Of a stretch of DNA of 64,000 bases, positions 56,934 to 64,000 are shown piece by piece. Position 1 is the stretch's first letter. Every line of letters begins with the position of its first letter. The position numbers were made by a program, and so were the translations under genes. The stretch comes from Robbsia betulipollinis (GTDB taxonomy: Bacteria > Pseudomonadota > Gammaproteobacteria > Burkholderiales > Burkholderiaceae), in assembly GCF_026624755.1 (NCBI RefSeq), contig NZ_JAPMXC010000010.1, forward strand, positions 517,054 to 581,053, read 5' to 3'. Under the pieces are notes generated by a model that worked only from the letters and a program-made list of their open reading frames with translations, made no database searches and had not been told where the DNA came from.

Positions 56934-57440
56934 CTATCGCGTCAGGAGCGGAAGCAAGGCGGGGAGAACGATCGTGGTGCCGCCGCCGAGGGCAAGCGCC
57001 ACGCCGTAGGGCACTCCACGTCGGCTGGAGAACAGTGCCAGGACGCGGCGCGTCGCGGAACGCTGTGTCGCATCCAGACGACGCGTGGCCAGACTGACGC
57101 AGGACACCAGCGTGCCGATCACGGAGATCAGGCAGAGCGTGGGCAGGGACAAGGCCGGTCCGGTCCACAAAAATATGATGGCGGCGAGTTTCGCGTCGCC
57201 GCCGCCCAGCATGCGCGCGGCGAACAGCAGCGCGCAGATGGCGAAAACGCCGCAGGCCAGCAGGGTATGCGCCAACAGGCTGGCACCGGGCATTCGCACG
57301 ATCGCGGCGTCGACGAGAAACAGCGCGCCGATGGCGAGCACGATGCGCGTCGGCAGGCGCCGCTCGCGCACGTCGATGACCGCGAGCCAAAGCAGGGCGC
57401 ACAAGACGAGGAGACGAAGGGCGAGGGATGACCAGTGCAC
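56934..57440 (-). CDS. tadV: TadV/CpaA prepilin peptidase
   Basis: A 168-residue membrane aspartic protease of the type IV prepilin peptidase family, short form. The catalytic Asp residues are in LAVIDVRERRLP and MLGGGDAKLAAI. About five helices. It cleaves the Flp leader, and probably TadE/F. It lies between flp and cpaB. Confidence 0.93.
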   Translation of the reverse strand: MHWSSLALRLLVLCALLWLAVIDVRERRLPTRIVLAIGALFLVDAAIVRMPGASLLAHTLLACGVFAICALLFAARMLGGGDAKLAAIIFLWTGPALSLPTLCLISVIGTLVSCVSLATRRLDATQRSATRRVLALFSSRRGVPYGVALALGGGTTIVLPALLPLLTR

Positions 57441-57469
57441 GGCGACGACACCTGGAAAAAGGGAAAGGA

Positions 57470-57491
57470 GTTCGGCGTGACGCCACCGAAC
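57470..57491 (-). terminator. Hairpin between flp and tadV (possible attenuator)
   Basis: GTTCGG (57470-57475) pairs with CCGAAC (57486-57491), and GGCGT-G-ACGCC lies within the same segment. It sits in the 73-bp gap after the pilin stop. Partial termination here would yield more pilin than machinery, common in pilus operons. Confidence 0.35.
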
Positions 57492-57513
57492 CCGGGATAC
57501 GGCGGTTGCTGAC

Positions 57514-57711
57514 TTATTTACCCGCGGTGGAGGCGGTGCCTTGTGCGGTCGTGACGTTGGTGAACATCGTGCTGAACATGGTTTTCACGCTGGTACTGAA
57601 CGTGGCGCCCGCGGCCGCCAGAGCGACCACCACGATTCCGGCGAGAACCGCGTATTCCATGGCGCTGACACCGCGCTCGTCGCGAATGAAGGCTTTCAAG
57701 AGCTTCGACAT
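57514..57711 (-). CDS. flp: Flp-type major pilin
   Basis: A 65-residue class IVb pilin. The leader MSKLLKAFIRDERG ends at the processing site G|VSAMEYA, followed by the hydrophobic helix VLAGIVVVALAAAGATF. The C-terminus is short and Thr/Ala-rich, typical of Flp. The ATG at 57711 follows an AACGGAAAACAT context. It is the first gene of the tad operon; the promoter must lie in 57712-58043. Confidence 0.95.
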   Translation of the reverse strand: MSKLLKAFIRDERGVSAMEYAVLAGIVVVALAAAGATFSTSVKTMFSTMFTNVTTAQGTASTAGK

Positions 57712-58043
57712 ATGTTTTCCGTTGAGGGTAGTAAACCGATTGCAGTTTCGAAAGTGAACTGGCAATGCAGATAGCGGCCGGTGGAGAAATTACTTTAATA
57801 AAACGTCTGATTCGTTTTCGCCGAGATGTGAGTGGATTGATTCCAGACGCGAAATCGGGCCGGCAAGGCCGATAGCGGCCGAGTCATGGGAATCTTTAAT
57901 AAGGCGTTCGCTTCAATCGGATGTTCCGACAGTGTTGCGCGGGGTGGATTGGGTTAGGATGGTTTGGGAGAGGCGCGGAAAATACGTCGTCCGGACGGTT
58001 GTCCTCTTGCCATTCCGCATCCATCCACCCCGGAGAACCCCGC
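57712..58043. other. 332-bp divergent region between flp and the CHRD gene
   Basis: The AT-rich centre (57785-57910) contains several TTTAATAA/TCTTTAATAAGG tracts and is the probable promoter region for the tad operon on the left and the secreted CHRD protein on the right. I cannot assign -35/-10 boxes with confidence and see no sigma-54 GG-GC element. No gene is supported. Confidence 0.5.
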
Positions 58044-58487
58044 ATGTCACCAAAAATCCTAGCGTCGATCCTCGCCGTCAGCGCCAGCCTCGCTGTCGTC
58101 CCCCTGGCCGCCTCCGCCAAGACCGTCCATTTCGGTTCGACCCTGAACACCGCCCAGGAAGTCCCGCCGCACGGCACCGAGGGCACCGGCACGCTGAAGG
58201 CGACCTACAACACGGTGTCGAAGGCGCTCGATTACAAAGTCAGTTACGACAAGCTGACCGGCCCGGCGACGGCCGCGCACTTCCACGGCCCCGCCGCGCC
58301 GGGCGAGAACGCCAAGCCGGTGGTGCCGGTGCCGGCCGACGCGCTGGCGAGCCCGATCAGGGGACACGCGGTGCTGACGGCCGAGCAGGCGAGCGATTTG
58401 ATGGCGGGGAAGTGGTACTTCAACGTGCACACGGCCGCGAATCCGGGTGGCGAGATCCGCGGTCAGGTCGAACAGACGAAGAAGTAA
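58044..58487 (+). CDS. CHRD-domain secreted protein
   Basis: 147 residues. Signal peptide of about 25 residues ending in AASA, then one CHRD domain (GSTLNTAQEVPPHGTEGTGT, AHFHGPAAPGENAKPV and WYFNVHTAANPGGEIRGQV). CHRD domains occur in chordin and in many bacterial envelope proteins, where the role is unknown. GGAG precedes the ATG by 8-9 nt. Opposite strand to flp. Confidence 0.92.
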   Translation: MSPKILASILAVSASLAVVPLAASAKTVHFGSTLNTAQEVPPHGTEGTGTLKATYNTVSKALDYKVSYDKLTGPATAAHFHGPAAPGENAKPVVPVPADALASPIRGHAVLTAEQASDLMAGKWYFNVHTAANPGGEIRGQVEQTKK

Positions 58488-58557
58488 ACGCCGCGGAGGG
58501 GCGGGCGGCGGGAGGGCACGCGGAGGAGGCGCCGGTCTGGCGGCCGGCGCGGGCGTG

Positions 58558-59307
58558 CTACGCCCGAGACGGTACCCATGAGCAGGTGCCCGGCAAGTCC
58601 GGGAAACCGTCGTCGAGCACCGCCAGCGCCACCGGCTTCGGCGTGTTGTCGCCCTGTCCCTGAATCTTGACGATGTCCTGCGGACACGCGGAAAACGCGA
58701 CGAAACAGTCCATATCGGCGCGCAGCGTGATGGCATCGCCCGCGCGCGTGACGGTGGGCAGCGTATGCAGCGTGATGCCGTCGGGCTGCACGCGGATATT
58801 CATGAAAATATTGAACGACGCCAGATTGGCGCGCGGCGGAGTCACGCCCAGCGCGAACATGCCTTCGAACATATTGTCGCAGCAGTTCCGGTGATAGCCG
58901 CGCACGCCCAGCAGTTCGTAGCGCTTGCGGTCGCAGGCGGCCATGAAGGTGTCGTGGACGCCGGGCGTGGTGTCCTCGACGACGGTCAGTATCGGATGCC
59001 GCGCGTTGGTGACGAAGCTGTCGCCCACGACCGGGTTGAGCCGCTGGTTCCAGACCCGGGTGGTTTCCATGCACATGTATTCGTGAAGATCGTAGGCGTT
59101 CCACGCCCAGCAATCCACCACCTGCGTGCCATGGGTGTTGATGACGCGCACGGCCTGACCGGCCCGCAGCCGCAGGGCCTTGCCGTGGCCGGCGGGGACG
59201 ATGTGAAGATTGCCGATGTGAAGGTTGCCGCCATCGGCGTGCGGGGCGTCGGGAGCCGTGCCGGCGTCGGCGAGGGGGGAAGGCGAGGCGCGATCGGTGG
59301 GGGTCAT
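58558..59307 (-). CDS. DUF1989 (urea-carboxylase-associated) protein, third paralogue
   Basis: 249 residues. DUF1989 signals are [30 protein letters not shown] and FSACPQDI, with Cys/His residues that probably bind metal. The family includes carboxyguanidine deiminase subunits (CgdA/CgdB) and other urea-carboxylase-associated proteins. The start overlaps the stop of the ABC ATPase gene by 4 nt, so it is the last gene of the transporter operon. Substrate unknown; a deiminase or amidohydrolase on a small nitrogen compound is plausible. Confidence 0.9.
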   Translation of the reverse strand: MTPTDRASPSPLADAGTAPDAPHADGGNLHIGNLHIVPAGHGKALRLRAGQAVRVINTHGTQVVDCWAWNAYDLHEYMCMETTRVWNQRLNPVVGDSFVTNARHPILTVVEDTTPGVHDTFMAACDRKRYELLGVRGYHRNCCDNMFEGMFALGVTPPRANLASFNIFMNIRVQPDGITLHTLPTVTRAGDAITLRADMDCFVAFSACPQDIVKIQGQGDNTPKPVALAVLDDGFPDLPGTCSWVPSRA

Positions 59308-60173
59308 GGGTGAGCCGGTTGGGAGTTGAATCGATGCAGGAACTGGCCTAGCCGTTCCGATGCGGGATGGTCCAGGACGTTCCGCGGCGCGCCCTGTTCG
59401 ACGATGCGTCCGCCGTCCATGAAGATCACGCGGTCGCCGACGTCGCGCGCGAAACCGATTTCGTGGGTCACGACGATCATGGTGGTCGAGGTTGCCGCGA
59501 GCCCGCGCATCACGGTCAGTACTTCACCGACCAGTTCCGGATCGAGCGCGCTGGTGGGTTCGTCGAACAGGATGATCTCGGGCGCCATGGCCAGCGTGCG
59601 GGCGATGCCGACGCGTTGCTGCTGTCCGCCCGACAGGCTCGCCGGATAGGCGCCGTGCTTGTGGCCGAGTCCCACCTGTCGCAGGGCCTCCACGGCGCGG
59701 GCACCGGCGTCCAGGCGCGAGCGCCGCTGCACGGACAGCAGACCTTCCATGACGTTTTGCAGCACGGTGAGATGCGGCCAGAGATTGAAGCTCTGAAACA
59801 CCATGCCGATGCGGCTGCGCTGGCGCCGGATGTCCTTCTCCGGTCGCGGCGCGGCGCGGCCGTCCGGAAGGTCGCGCATGCCGATGCGTTCGCCCCCGAT
59901 GCGGACGATGCCGGCATCCGGCGGTGAAAGCCAGTTCAGACAACGCAGCAGCGTCGACTTGCCGGACCCGGACGGCCCGAGCACGCAGACCACTTCGCCG
60001 CGCTGCACCGTGAAGCTGACGTCGTCGAGGATCCGCTGCGCACCGAAGGATTTGACGAGGTTCGTCACCTGCAGGGCGGGGAGCAGGGGCGAGGCATCGG
60101 TGCCCGGCGGTGTCGTCATGGCGTTCTCGGACATGAGGGTCTGCGTCGAATCCGCGGCATTGACGGGATGCAT
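59304..60173 (-). CDS. Amino-acid-type ABC transporter ATP-binding protein
   Basis: 289 residues. Walker [10 protein letters not shown], signature [16 protein letters not shown], Walker [15 protein letters not shown] and the switch His in [12 protein letters not shown]. It resembles GlnQ/HisP of polar amino acid importers. The start at 60173 has AAGGAA 8 nt upstream. About 30 extra N-terminal residues precede the domain. Operon position: after the two permeases, before the third DUF1989 gene. Confidence 0.94.
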   Translation of the reverse strand: MHPVNAADSTQTLMSENAMTTPPGTDASPLLPALQVTNLVKSFGAQRILDDVSFTVQRGEVVCVLGPSGSGKSTLLRCLNWLSPPDAGIVRIGGERIGMRDLPDGRAAPRPEKDIRRQRSRIGMVFQSFNLWPHLTVLQNVMEGLLSVQRRSRLDAGARAVEALRQVGLGHKHGAYPASLSGGQQQRVGIARTLAMAPEIILFDEPTSALDPELVGEVLTVMRGLAATSTTMIVVTHEIGFARDVGDRVIFMDGGRIVEQGAPRNVLDHPASERLGQFLHRFNSQPAHP

Positions 60174-60186
60174 GGGGCGCGTTCCT

Positions 60187-60870
60187 TCAACGGGACAGGG
60201 CGGGAAGCGGCGCCGCGGTGCGGCCCAGCCGTTTTTCCCAATGGCGGCTTGCCGCATGGAGGGTCGCGGTCGCGGCCCAATAGACGAGCGCCACCACCAG
60301 ATAGACTTCGAGCGGCGCGTAGGTTTCGGATACGGCCTCCTTCGCGGCGAACATGAATTCGTGAACCGAAATGATCGACAGCAGGGCCGAATCCTTGAGG
60401 AGGCCGATCGCCAGACCGGTCAGGGTGGGCAGCAGCAGGGGCAGGGCTTGCGGCGTGACGATGCGCCAGCCGATCGCCCAGGGCGACATGCCGATCGCGG
60501 TACCGGCCTCGACGGTGCCGGCCGGTACCGCCGCCACCGCGGCCCGAATCACTTCGGCGATATACGGTGCGTAGTACACGGCGAGCGTCAGCGTGCCGAC
60601 CAGCCGGGCGGGCAGCAATACGCCGAATGCCGGCAGCACGAAAAACGCGACATACAGCACGACCAGGAGCGGCAGCGCCAGCGTGATGTCGGTGTACAGG
60701 CGCAGCAGGCGGGCGAGGAATGTTCCGCCGCGGCGCTGTCCGGCCAGCAGGACGATGCCGAGCACGCCGGCCATCGTGCCGCCGAGAAGACAGAGCCACA
60801 GCGTGTCGACGAAGCCGCGTGCGAGGCCGCCCCACTGGCCGTCCAGGGCATGAATGTCGAAATGCATCAT
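60187..60870 (-). CDS. ABC transporter permease, amino acid type (second)
   Basis: 227 residues with about five helices and the EAA loop [20 protein letters not shown]. The start ([12 protein letters not shown]) overlaps the stop of the preceding permease by 4 nt. It belongs to the HisM/GlnP family of polar amino acid permeases. Confidence 0.93.
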   Translation of the reverse strand: MMHFDIHALDGQWGGLARGFVDTLWLCLLGGTMAGVLGIVLLAGQRRGGTFLARLLRLYTDITLALPLLVVLYVAFFVLPAFGVLLPARLVGTLTLAVYYAPYIAEVIRAAVAAVPAGTVEAGTAIGMSPWAIGWRIVTPQALPLLLPTLTGLAIGLLKDSALLSIISVHEFMFAAKEAVSETYAPLEVYLVVALVYWAATATLHAASRHWEKRLGRTAAPLPALSR

Positions 60871-61550
60871 GCGGCTCCGCCGGTGGTGCGTTGCGCCCGC
60901 AGGGCGCGTTCGGCGCGCCGGGCGAGATGGATGACGGGCAGGGCGAGCGCCAGGTAACCGACGCCGACCAACAGCATCACCTGCGTCGAAAGATAGGTGC
61001 GGGCGATGATCATCTGTCCGGCGTAGGTCAGTTCGGTGACGGCGACGACCGAGGCCAGGGGCGTGGTTTTGAGCAGGATCGTGAATTCGTTGATCAGCGC
61101 GGGCAGGCTCGCGGTGAGCATCTGCGGCAGGGCGATCCGCCACCAGATGCGCCAGGGCGCCATGCCGAGTGCGACACCTGCCTCGAACTGGCCCGCGCCG
61201 ACGACGCGCAGGTTGCCGCGCAGGATCTCCGCGGTGTAGGCGCCGCTGTTGAGCGCCAGCGCCAGCGCGGCCGCCAGCACCGGCCGCCCGCCCAGTCCGA
61301 CGAGCGGCAGCGCGAAAAAGAGCACGAACAATTGCACGAGGGCGGGCGTGCCCCGCATGAAGCTGATATGGAGGCGCGCGAGCCCGCGCAGTGCCGGATA
61401 GGGGCCGAGTTGCAGGGCGAGCGCGAGATGCCCGAAAAGCAGGCTGCCGAGCGCGCCCAGCACGCTCAGTTCGACGGTCAGCAGCCAGCCGTCGAGCAAG
61501 GCGGGCAGGCTGTGCAGGATGCGTGGATCGAATCCCGGAGCGGCGTGCAT
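60867..61550 (-). CDS. ABC transporter permease, amino acid type (first)
   Basis: 227 residues, five helices, with the EAA loop EAGVALGMAPWRIWWRIALP. Family as for its partner, with which it forms the heterodimeric channel. It starts 6 bp after the second DUF1989 gene. Confidence 0.93.
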   Translation of the reverse strand: MHAAPGFDPRILHSLPALLDGWLLTVELSVLGALGSLLFGHLALALQLGPYPALRGLARLHISFMRGTPALVQLFVLFFALPLVGLGGRPVLAAALALALNSGAYTAEILRGNLRVVGAGQFEAGVALGMAPWRIWWRIALPQMLTASLPALINEFTILLKTTPLASVVAVTELTYAGQMIIARTYLSTQVMLLVGVGYLALALPVIHLARRAERALRAQRTTGGAA

Positions 61551-61556
61551 GGGGAG

Positions 61557-62192
61557 CTAGAACGCGTCCAGGTCTTCGGCCGCGGACAGCGCGAGCGCGC
61601 CGGGCCGATCGTTGCCGGCGATGCCGGTACAGCAGGCGGAGACGACGAAGACCATGTCGCTTACCACGCGGCACGCGATGAAATCGCCCGCGCGCGTCAC
61701 GTTCGGCAACGGTTCGATCCGGCCGTCCTGGTGCAGCGCGACGTTCATGAACAGATTGATGGGGTCGGGCAGCTTGGGCGGGGTGAGACCGCACCCGGCC
61801 ACGATTTGCCGCACGGATTCCACGCAGCCGGTCTGATCCGCGTACCCTTTCGCGGCGAGAAACGCGGTGGTGGAGGCAGGCAGCAGCAGATCATGCCGGC
61901 CGCTGCTGTCCTTGCCCAGCACCATGAGCGCGCGCCGCCGGTTGCTGACCATGCGCATACCCGCCTGGAGCAGGTAGGAGTTGCTGAACACGCGGGTGTG
62001 ATGCACCGAGAGGAAAACGTCGGGCTGGGCGCGGCTGAAGCCGAACAGCGCGGCGACCGCGCCTGCCTCCCGTGCCGCGATGCGCAGGATCTGTCCGCGA
62101 CGGACCTCGATCGCGCGGCTTTCTCCCGCGGGCACGTGCACGTTCGAGCGCGCCAGCGGCGCGTGGACCGGGGGATCTTTCAGCAGCAGCAT
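61557..62192 (-). CDS. DUF1989 protein, second paralogue (divergent)
   Basis: 211 residues. It keeps the family fold (LFMNVALHQDGRIEPLPNVT and TRAGDFIACRVVSDM) but differs at the metal region. The Cys-Asp-Asn motif of its paralogues is TGCVESVRQI here, and CPQD is replaced by CCTGI. The N-terminus MLLLKDPPVHAPLARSNVHV is also unusual. It may be the second, regulatory or structural, partner of a heteromeric enzyme as in CgdA/CgdB. 12 bp after the first DUF1989 gene. Confidence 0.85.
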   Translation of the reverse strand: MLLLKDPPVHAPLARSNVHVPAGESRAIEVRRGQILRIAAREAGAVAALFGFSRAQPDVFLSVHHTRVFSNSYLLQAGMRMVSNRRRALMVLGKDSSGRHDLLLPASTTAFLAAKGYADQTGCVESVRQIVAGCGLTPPKLPDPINLFMNVALHQDGRIEPLPNVTRAGDFIACRVVSDMVFVVSACCTGIAGNDRPGALALSAAEDLDAF

Positions 62193-62204
62193 GGCAGGCT
62201 CGGC

Positions 62205-62855
62205 TCAGGCGGAAACAAGGGAAATGGCGATGTCGGTCACTTTCAGGCCATTGCCGGGGATGATGTCCTGCGGGCAGGACGACACCGCGCAGACGAGGTC
62301 CTCCAGGACCTCGAACGTGATGTGGTCGCCCGGCCGGCTGGTGGGGTCGGTGACGCGCATCCGGCCATCCGCCGTCACCGGACCGTTCTGGAAAAGATTG
62401 AACGGCTCGGGCACGTCGGCGGGCGAAATGCCGTACAGCGCGAGCCCCGCGTGCAGGTTGTCGAGACAGTTGCGGTGGCCTTCGACATTGAAATCGACGG
62501 TGAAGCGGGTGTCGTCGCAAGCCGGTACATTGGCGTCGTGCACGCCGACCGTGTCTTCGAGCACGCGCAGCAAAGGCCGGCCCAGCGATGAATAAAGACA
62601 GTCGCCGATCTCGAAAAACAGGCTGCCGAGCTGCCTGCGGGTATGCGTGGGAGACAGCTGTTCGGTCGGGTCGGCGTGGACGACGGCGACGAAATCCGCC
62701 GCCTGCTGGCCCGCCACATCGATGATCGACAGACGCTGTCCGCGTTTCGCTTCGAACGTGCGGCCGTGACCGGCCGGCACCAGCAGCGGCTCGGCGGCGT
62801 CGTGGGCCGCGGGGTTCGCCATGCAGGGTACTTCTCTGCGCATTGCCGTCCTCAT
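62205..62855 (-). CDS. DUF1989 protein, first paralogue
   Basis: 216 residues if it starts at 62855, where ATGA overlaps the stop of the binding-protein gene. ATGs at 62843 and 62822 (MANPAAHDAA) are alternatives, the last fitting the family start better. Signals: HRNCLDNLHAGLALYGIS and SSCPQDIIPGNG, which carry the predicted metal-binding Cys residues. Likely the catalytic partner of the divergent paralogue next to it. Confidence 0.88.
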   Translation of the reverse strand: MRTAMRREVPCMANPAAHDAAEPLLVPAGHGRTFEAKRGQRLSIIDVAGQQAADFVAVVHADPTEQLSPTHTRRQLGSLFFEIGDCLYSSLGRPLLRVLEDTVGVHDANVPACDDTRFTVDFNVEGHRNCLDNLHAGLALYGISPADVPEPFNLFQNGPVTADGRMRVTDPTSRPGDHITFEVLEDLVCAVSSCPQDIIPGNGLKVTDIAISLVSA

Positions 62856-63712
62856 TTCGTCGGGACGAAGTCGGCGGTCGGCGTGTCGAAGGTCACCCCC
62901 AGATGCGCCGCTTGCAGCTTCGCCAGTTCCCCGGACTTCTTCATGGCCAGGATCTGCTCGCTGATGGCCCGGTTCAGCCGCGCGTCGTCCTTGCGGGTCG
63001 CCCAGGCGATCCATTGCGACGGCCCCAGTTCGCCGCCGGTCCGTACCTTGCCCGCATTCTGCTTGACGACGCCCGCCAGCACCGTCATGTCGTCGAAGAC
63101 GAAGTCGGCCCGGCGGGTCATCAGGGCGGACACCGTCTGGTCGACGCTGTCGACGCTCAGGATGGTGATGGGGGGCAGACCGCGTGCCGACAGCGTCTCG
63201 TTGAACTGCTTGAGGATCTGCTCCGGCGCGCTCGCGGCCTTGACCGCGCCGGTCAGGCCGGAGAGGGATTCGACGGTGGCGTGCGCGGGGACTTTCCGGA
63301 AATCGCTGCGCAGCAGCACGCCATTGACGGTCTTGCTGGTGGGCACGGTGAAGTCGAGGCGCTTCGCGCGCTCCGCCGTGACGTTCAGTGCGGAGCCTTC
63401 CATATCGAACGAGTGCGCGAGCAGACCCGGAATGATGCCGCTGAATGCCATGCGCTGATATTCGATCTTCACGCCCAGGTGTCGGGCGATCGCTTCGAGA
63501 ATGGCCGGATCGTACCCGACGATGTGGTCGTTGTCGTCGGTGTACTCATACGGCGCGAAGGTCGGATCGATCGCCACCACGATCTTGCCCCGGCTTTTGA
63601 TGTCGTCCAGGGTATCGGCGGCCGCGAGCGTCGCGTGGCCCACCGCCACGGCCGCCAGCAGCGCGGTCAGGGAGAAGGCAAGGGCGGATGAAACAGAACG
63701 GCGCGTGAGCAT
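62852..63712 (-). CDS. ABC transporter substrate-binding protein, polar amino acid type
   Basis: 286 residues. The signal peptide (ALAFSLTALLAAVAVGHATL) is cleaved near residue 32. The mature protein has IKSRGKIVVAIDPTFAPYEY, FSGIIPGLLAHSFDMEGSAL and RAKRLDFTVPTSKTVNGVLL, typical SBP_bac_3. The start at 63712 has GGAG 9 nt upstream. It is the first gene of the operon SBP, DUF1989, DUF1989, permease, permease, ATPase, DUF1989. Confidence 0.94.
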   Translation of the reverse strand: MLTRRSVSSALAFSLTALLAAVAVGHATLAAADTLDDIKSRGKIVVAIDPTFAPYEYTDDNDHIVGYDPAILEAIARHLGVKIEYQRMAFSGIIPGLLAHSFDMEGSALNVTAERAKRLDFTVPTSKTVNGVLLRSDFRKVPAHATVESLSGLTGAVKAASAPEQILKQFNETLSARGLPPITILSVDSVDQTVSALMTRRADFVFDDMTVLAGVVKQNAGKVRTGGELGPSQWIAWATRKDDARLNRAISEQILAMKKSGELAKLQAAHLGVTFDTPTADFVPTK

Positions 63713-63780
63713 CGGTGCGGACTCCGGATGGATGGACGGTGTGCATGGCAATTGCAGGATCCATACCAAGGGCCCCGGCG

Positions 63781-63851
63781 GAAACGTCGATTTCGCATCT
63801 GTTTTTCAGAAACGTCTGTTTCTTATGAATTTAATTTGAAACGGAAGTTTC
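63781..63851 (-). promoter_or_regulatory. Three regularly spaced GAAAC-N4-GTTTC operator candidates
   Basis: Sites at 63781-63794 (GAAAC-GTCG-ATTTC, one mismatch), 63809-63822 (GAAAC-GTCT-GTTTC) and 63838-63851 (GAAAC-GGAA-GTTTC) are centred 28 and 29 bp apart, nearly three DNA turns. They lie in the AT-rich promoter region of the ABC/DUF1989 operon, 70-140 bp upstream of its first start codon. The regulator is not in the window. Confidence 0.65.
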
Positions 63852-64000
63852 TCGAACGCCCGCGCCGGCAGGGCGTCGCGCCGGCGTTCGGCACCGTCCC
63901 GGTGCAGCCCTATCGCCTCATGTGGCAGGGCCGCCCGAAAGCGGTGCCTGCGCGGTTTCGCCGCCGTGCTCGGGTACGATGTCGTCCACCCCCGAACGGA
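63852..64000. other. Right end of window without a supported gene
   Basis: GC-rich sequence with small dyads (GCCGGC around 63865-63895, CACCG/CGGTG around 63890-63905). A minus-strand frame open from the edge to a stop at 63918 could be the C-terminus of a gene to the right, but 26 residues cannot show that. Confidence 0.4.

Noticed and set aside
63713-64000. A guanidine riboswitch before the DUF1989 operon
   Set aside because: I looked for the conserved ykkC-type core upstream of the binding protein because DUF1989 suggests guanidine metabolism. I found no such core, only the GAAAC/GTTTC dyads.
63918-64000. C-terminus of another minus-strand gene entering from the right
   Set aside because: Only 26 residues are open before a stop, with no family signal, so I do not call it.

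Overview
The window is about 64 kb of dense, high-GC chromosomal DNA from a Gram-negative beta-proteobacterium, most likely a Burkholderia/Paraburkholderia-type member of the Burkholderiaceae. This rests on the LPS heptosyltransferase, two or three outer-membrane porins, a monomeric NADP isocitrate dehydrogenase, a YidB-family protein, riboswitch-controlled CbtBA and a complete Burkholderia-style Tad locus. The species cannot be fixed from sequence alone. I see no rRNA or tRNA genes, insertion sequences, phage genes or CRISPR arrays.

Layout. 1-24 kb holds housekeeping and transport genes. They are an IclR regulator cut by the window edge, waaC, a PRC-barrel lipoprotein, an MFS transporter, a large EF-hand membrane protein, an SDR, icd, a divergent LysR/MFS pair, a zinc-ribbon protein, a PAS protein with a repeat tail, an ethanolamine-type permease, a porin, an orphan 2Fe-2S ferredoxin, a zinc alcohol dehydrogenase, a YidB protein, an APC permease, ilvE and csbD. 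24.6-29.7 kb is one minus-strand unit: IclR regulator, OPT oligopeptide transporter, DUF1177, AroM-like protein, peptidase E. It is headed by an operator-like array of four half-sites and looks like a peptide uptake and breakdown module of unknown substrate. 30.1-32 kb has a histidine-phosphatase-like gene lacking its catalytic His, back to back with a compact cobalamin riboswitch that leads cbtB-cbtA. 32.2-41.5 kb is a signalling block: a 52-residue membrane peptide, an MCP, a porin, a small periplasmic binding protein and two consecutive GGDEF-EAL proteins. 41.5-45.3 kb carries an FAH-family hydrolase, a membrane protein behind a perfect 13-bp inverted repeat, quinone-dependent D-lactate dehydrogenase and a small unknown.

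45.3-57.7 kb is a thirteen-gene Tad/Flp pilus operon on the minus strand: flp, prepilin peptidase, CpaB, CpaC secretin, a short CpaD, TadZ, TadA, TadB, TadC, TadD, TadE, TadF and a TadG with a von Willebrand A domain. From tadZ to tadG every junction is a 4-nt stop/start overlap, which suggests stoichiometric coupled translation.

58-64 kb starts with a CHRD-domain secreted protein. It then carries a minus-strand operon in which an amino-acid-type ABC importer (binding protein, two permeases, ATPase) is interleaved with three different DUF1989 proteins. DUF1989 includes the urea-carboxylase-associated and carboxyguanidine deiminase proteins, but no carboxylase is in view. Three regularly spaced GAAAC-N4-GTTTC palindromes lie in the promoter. 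This operon and the OPT/DUF1177/AroM/PepE operon are the best candidates for undescribed pathways.
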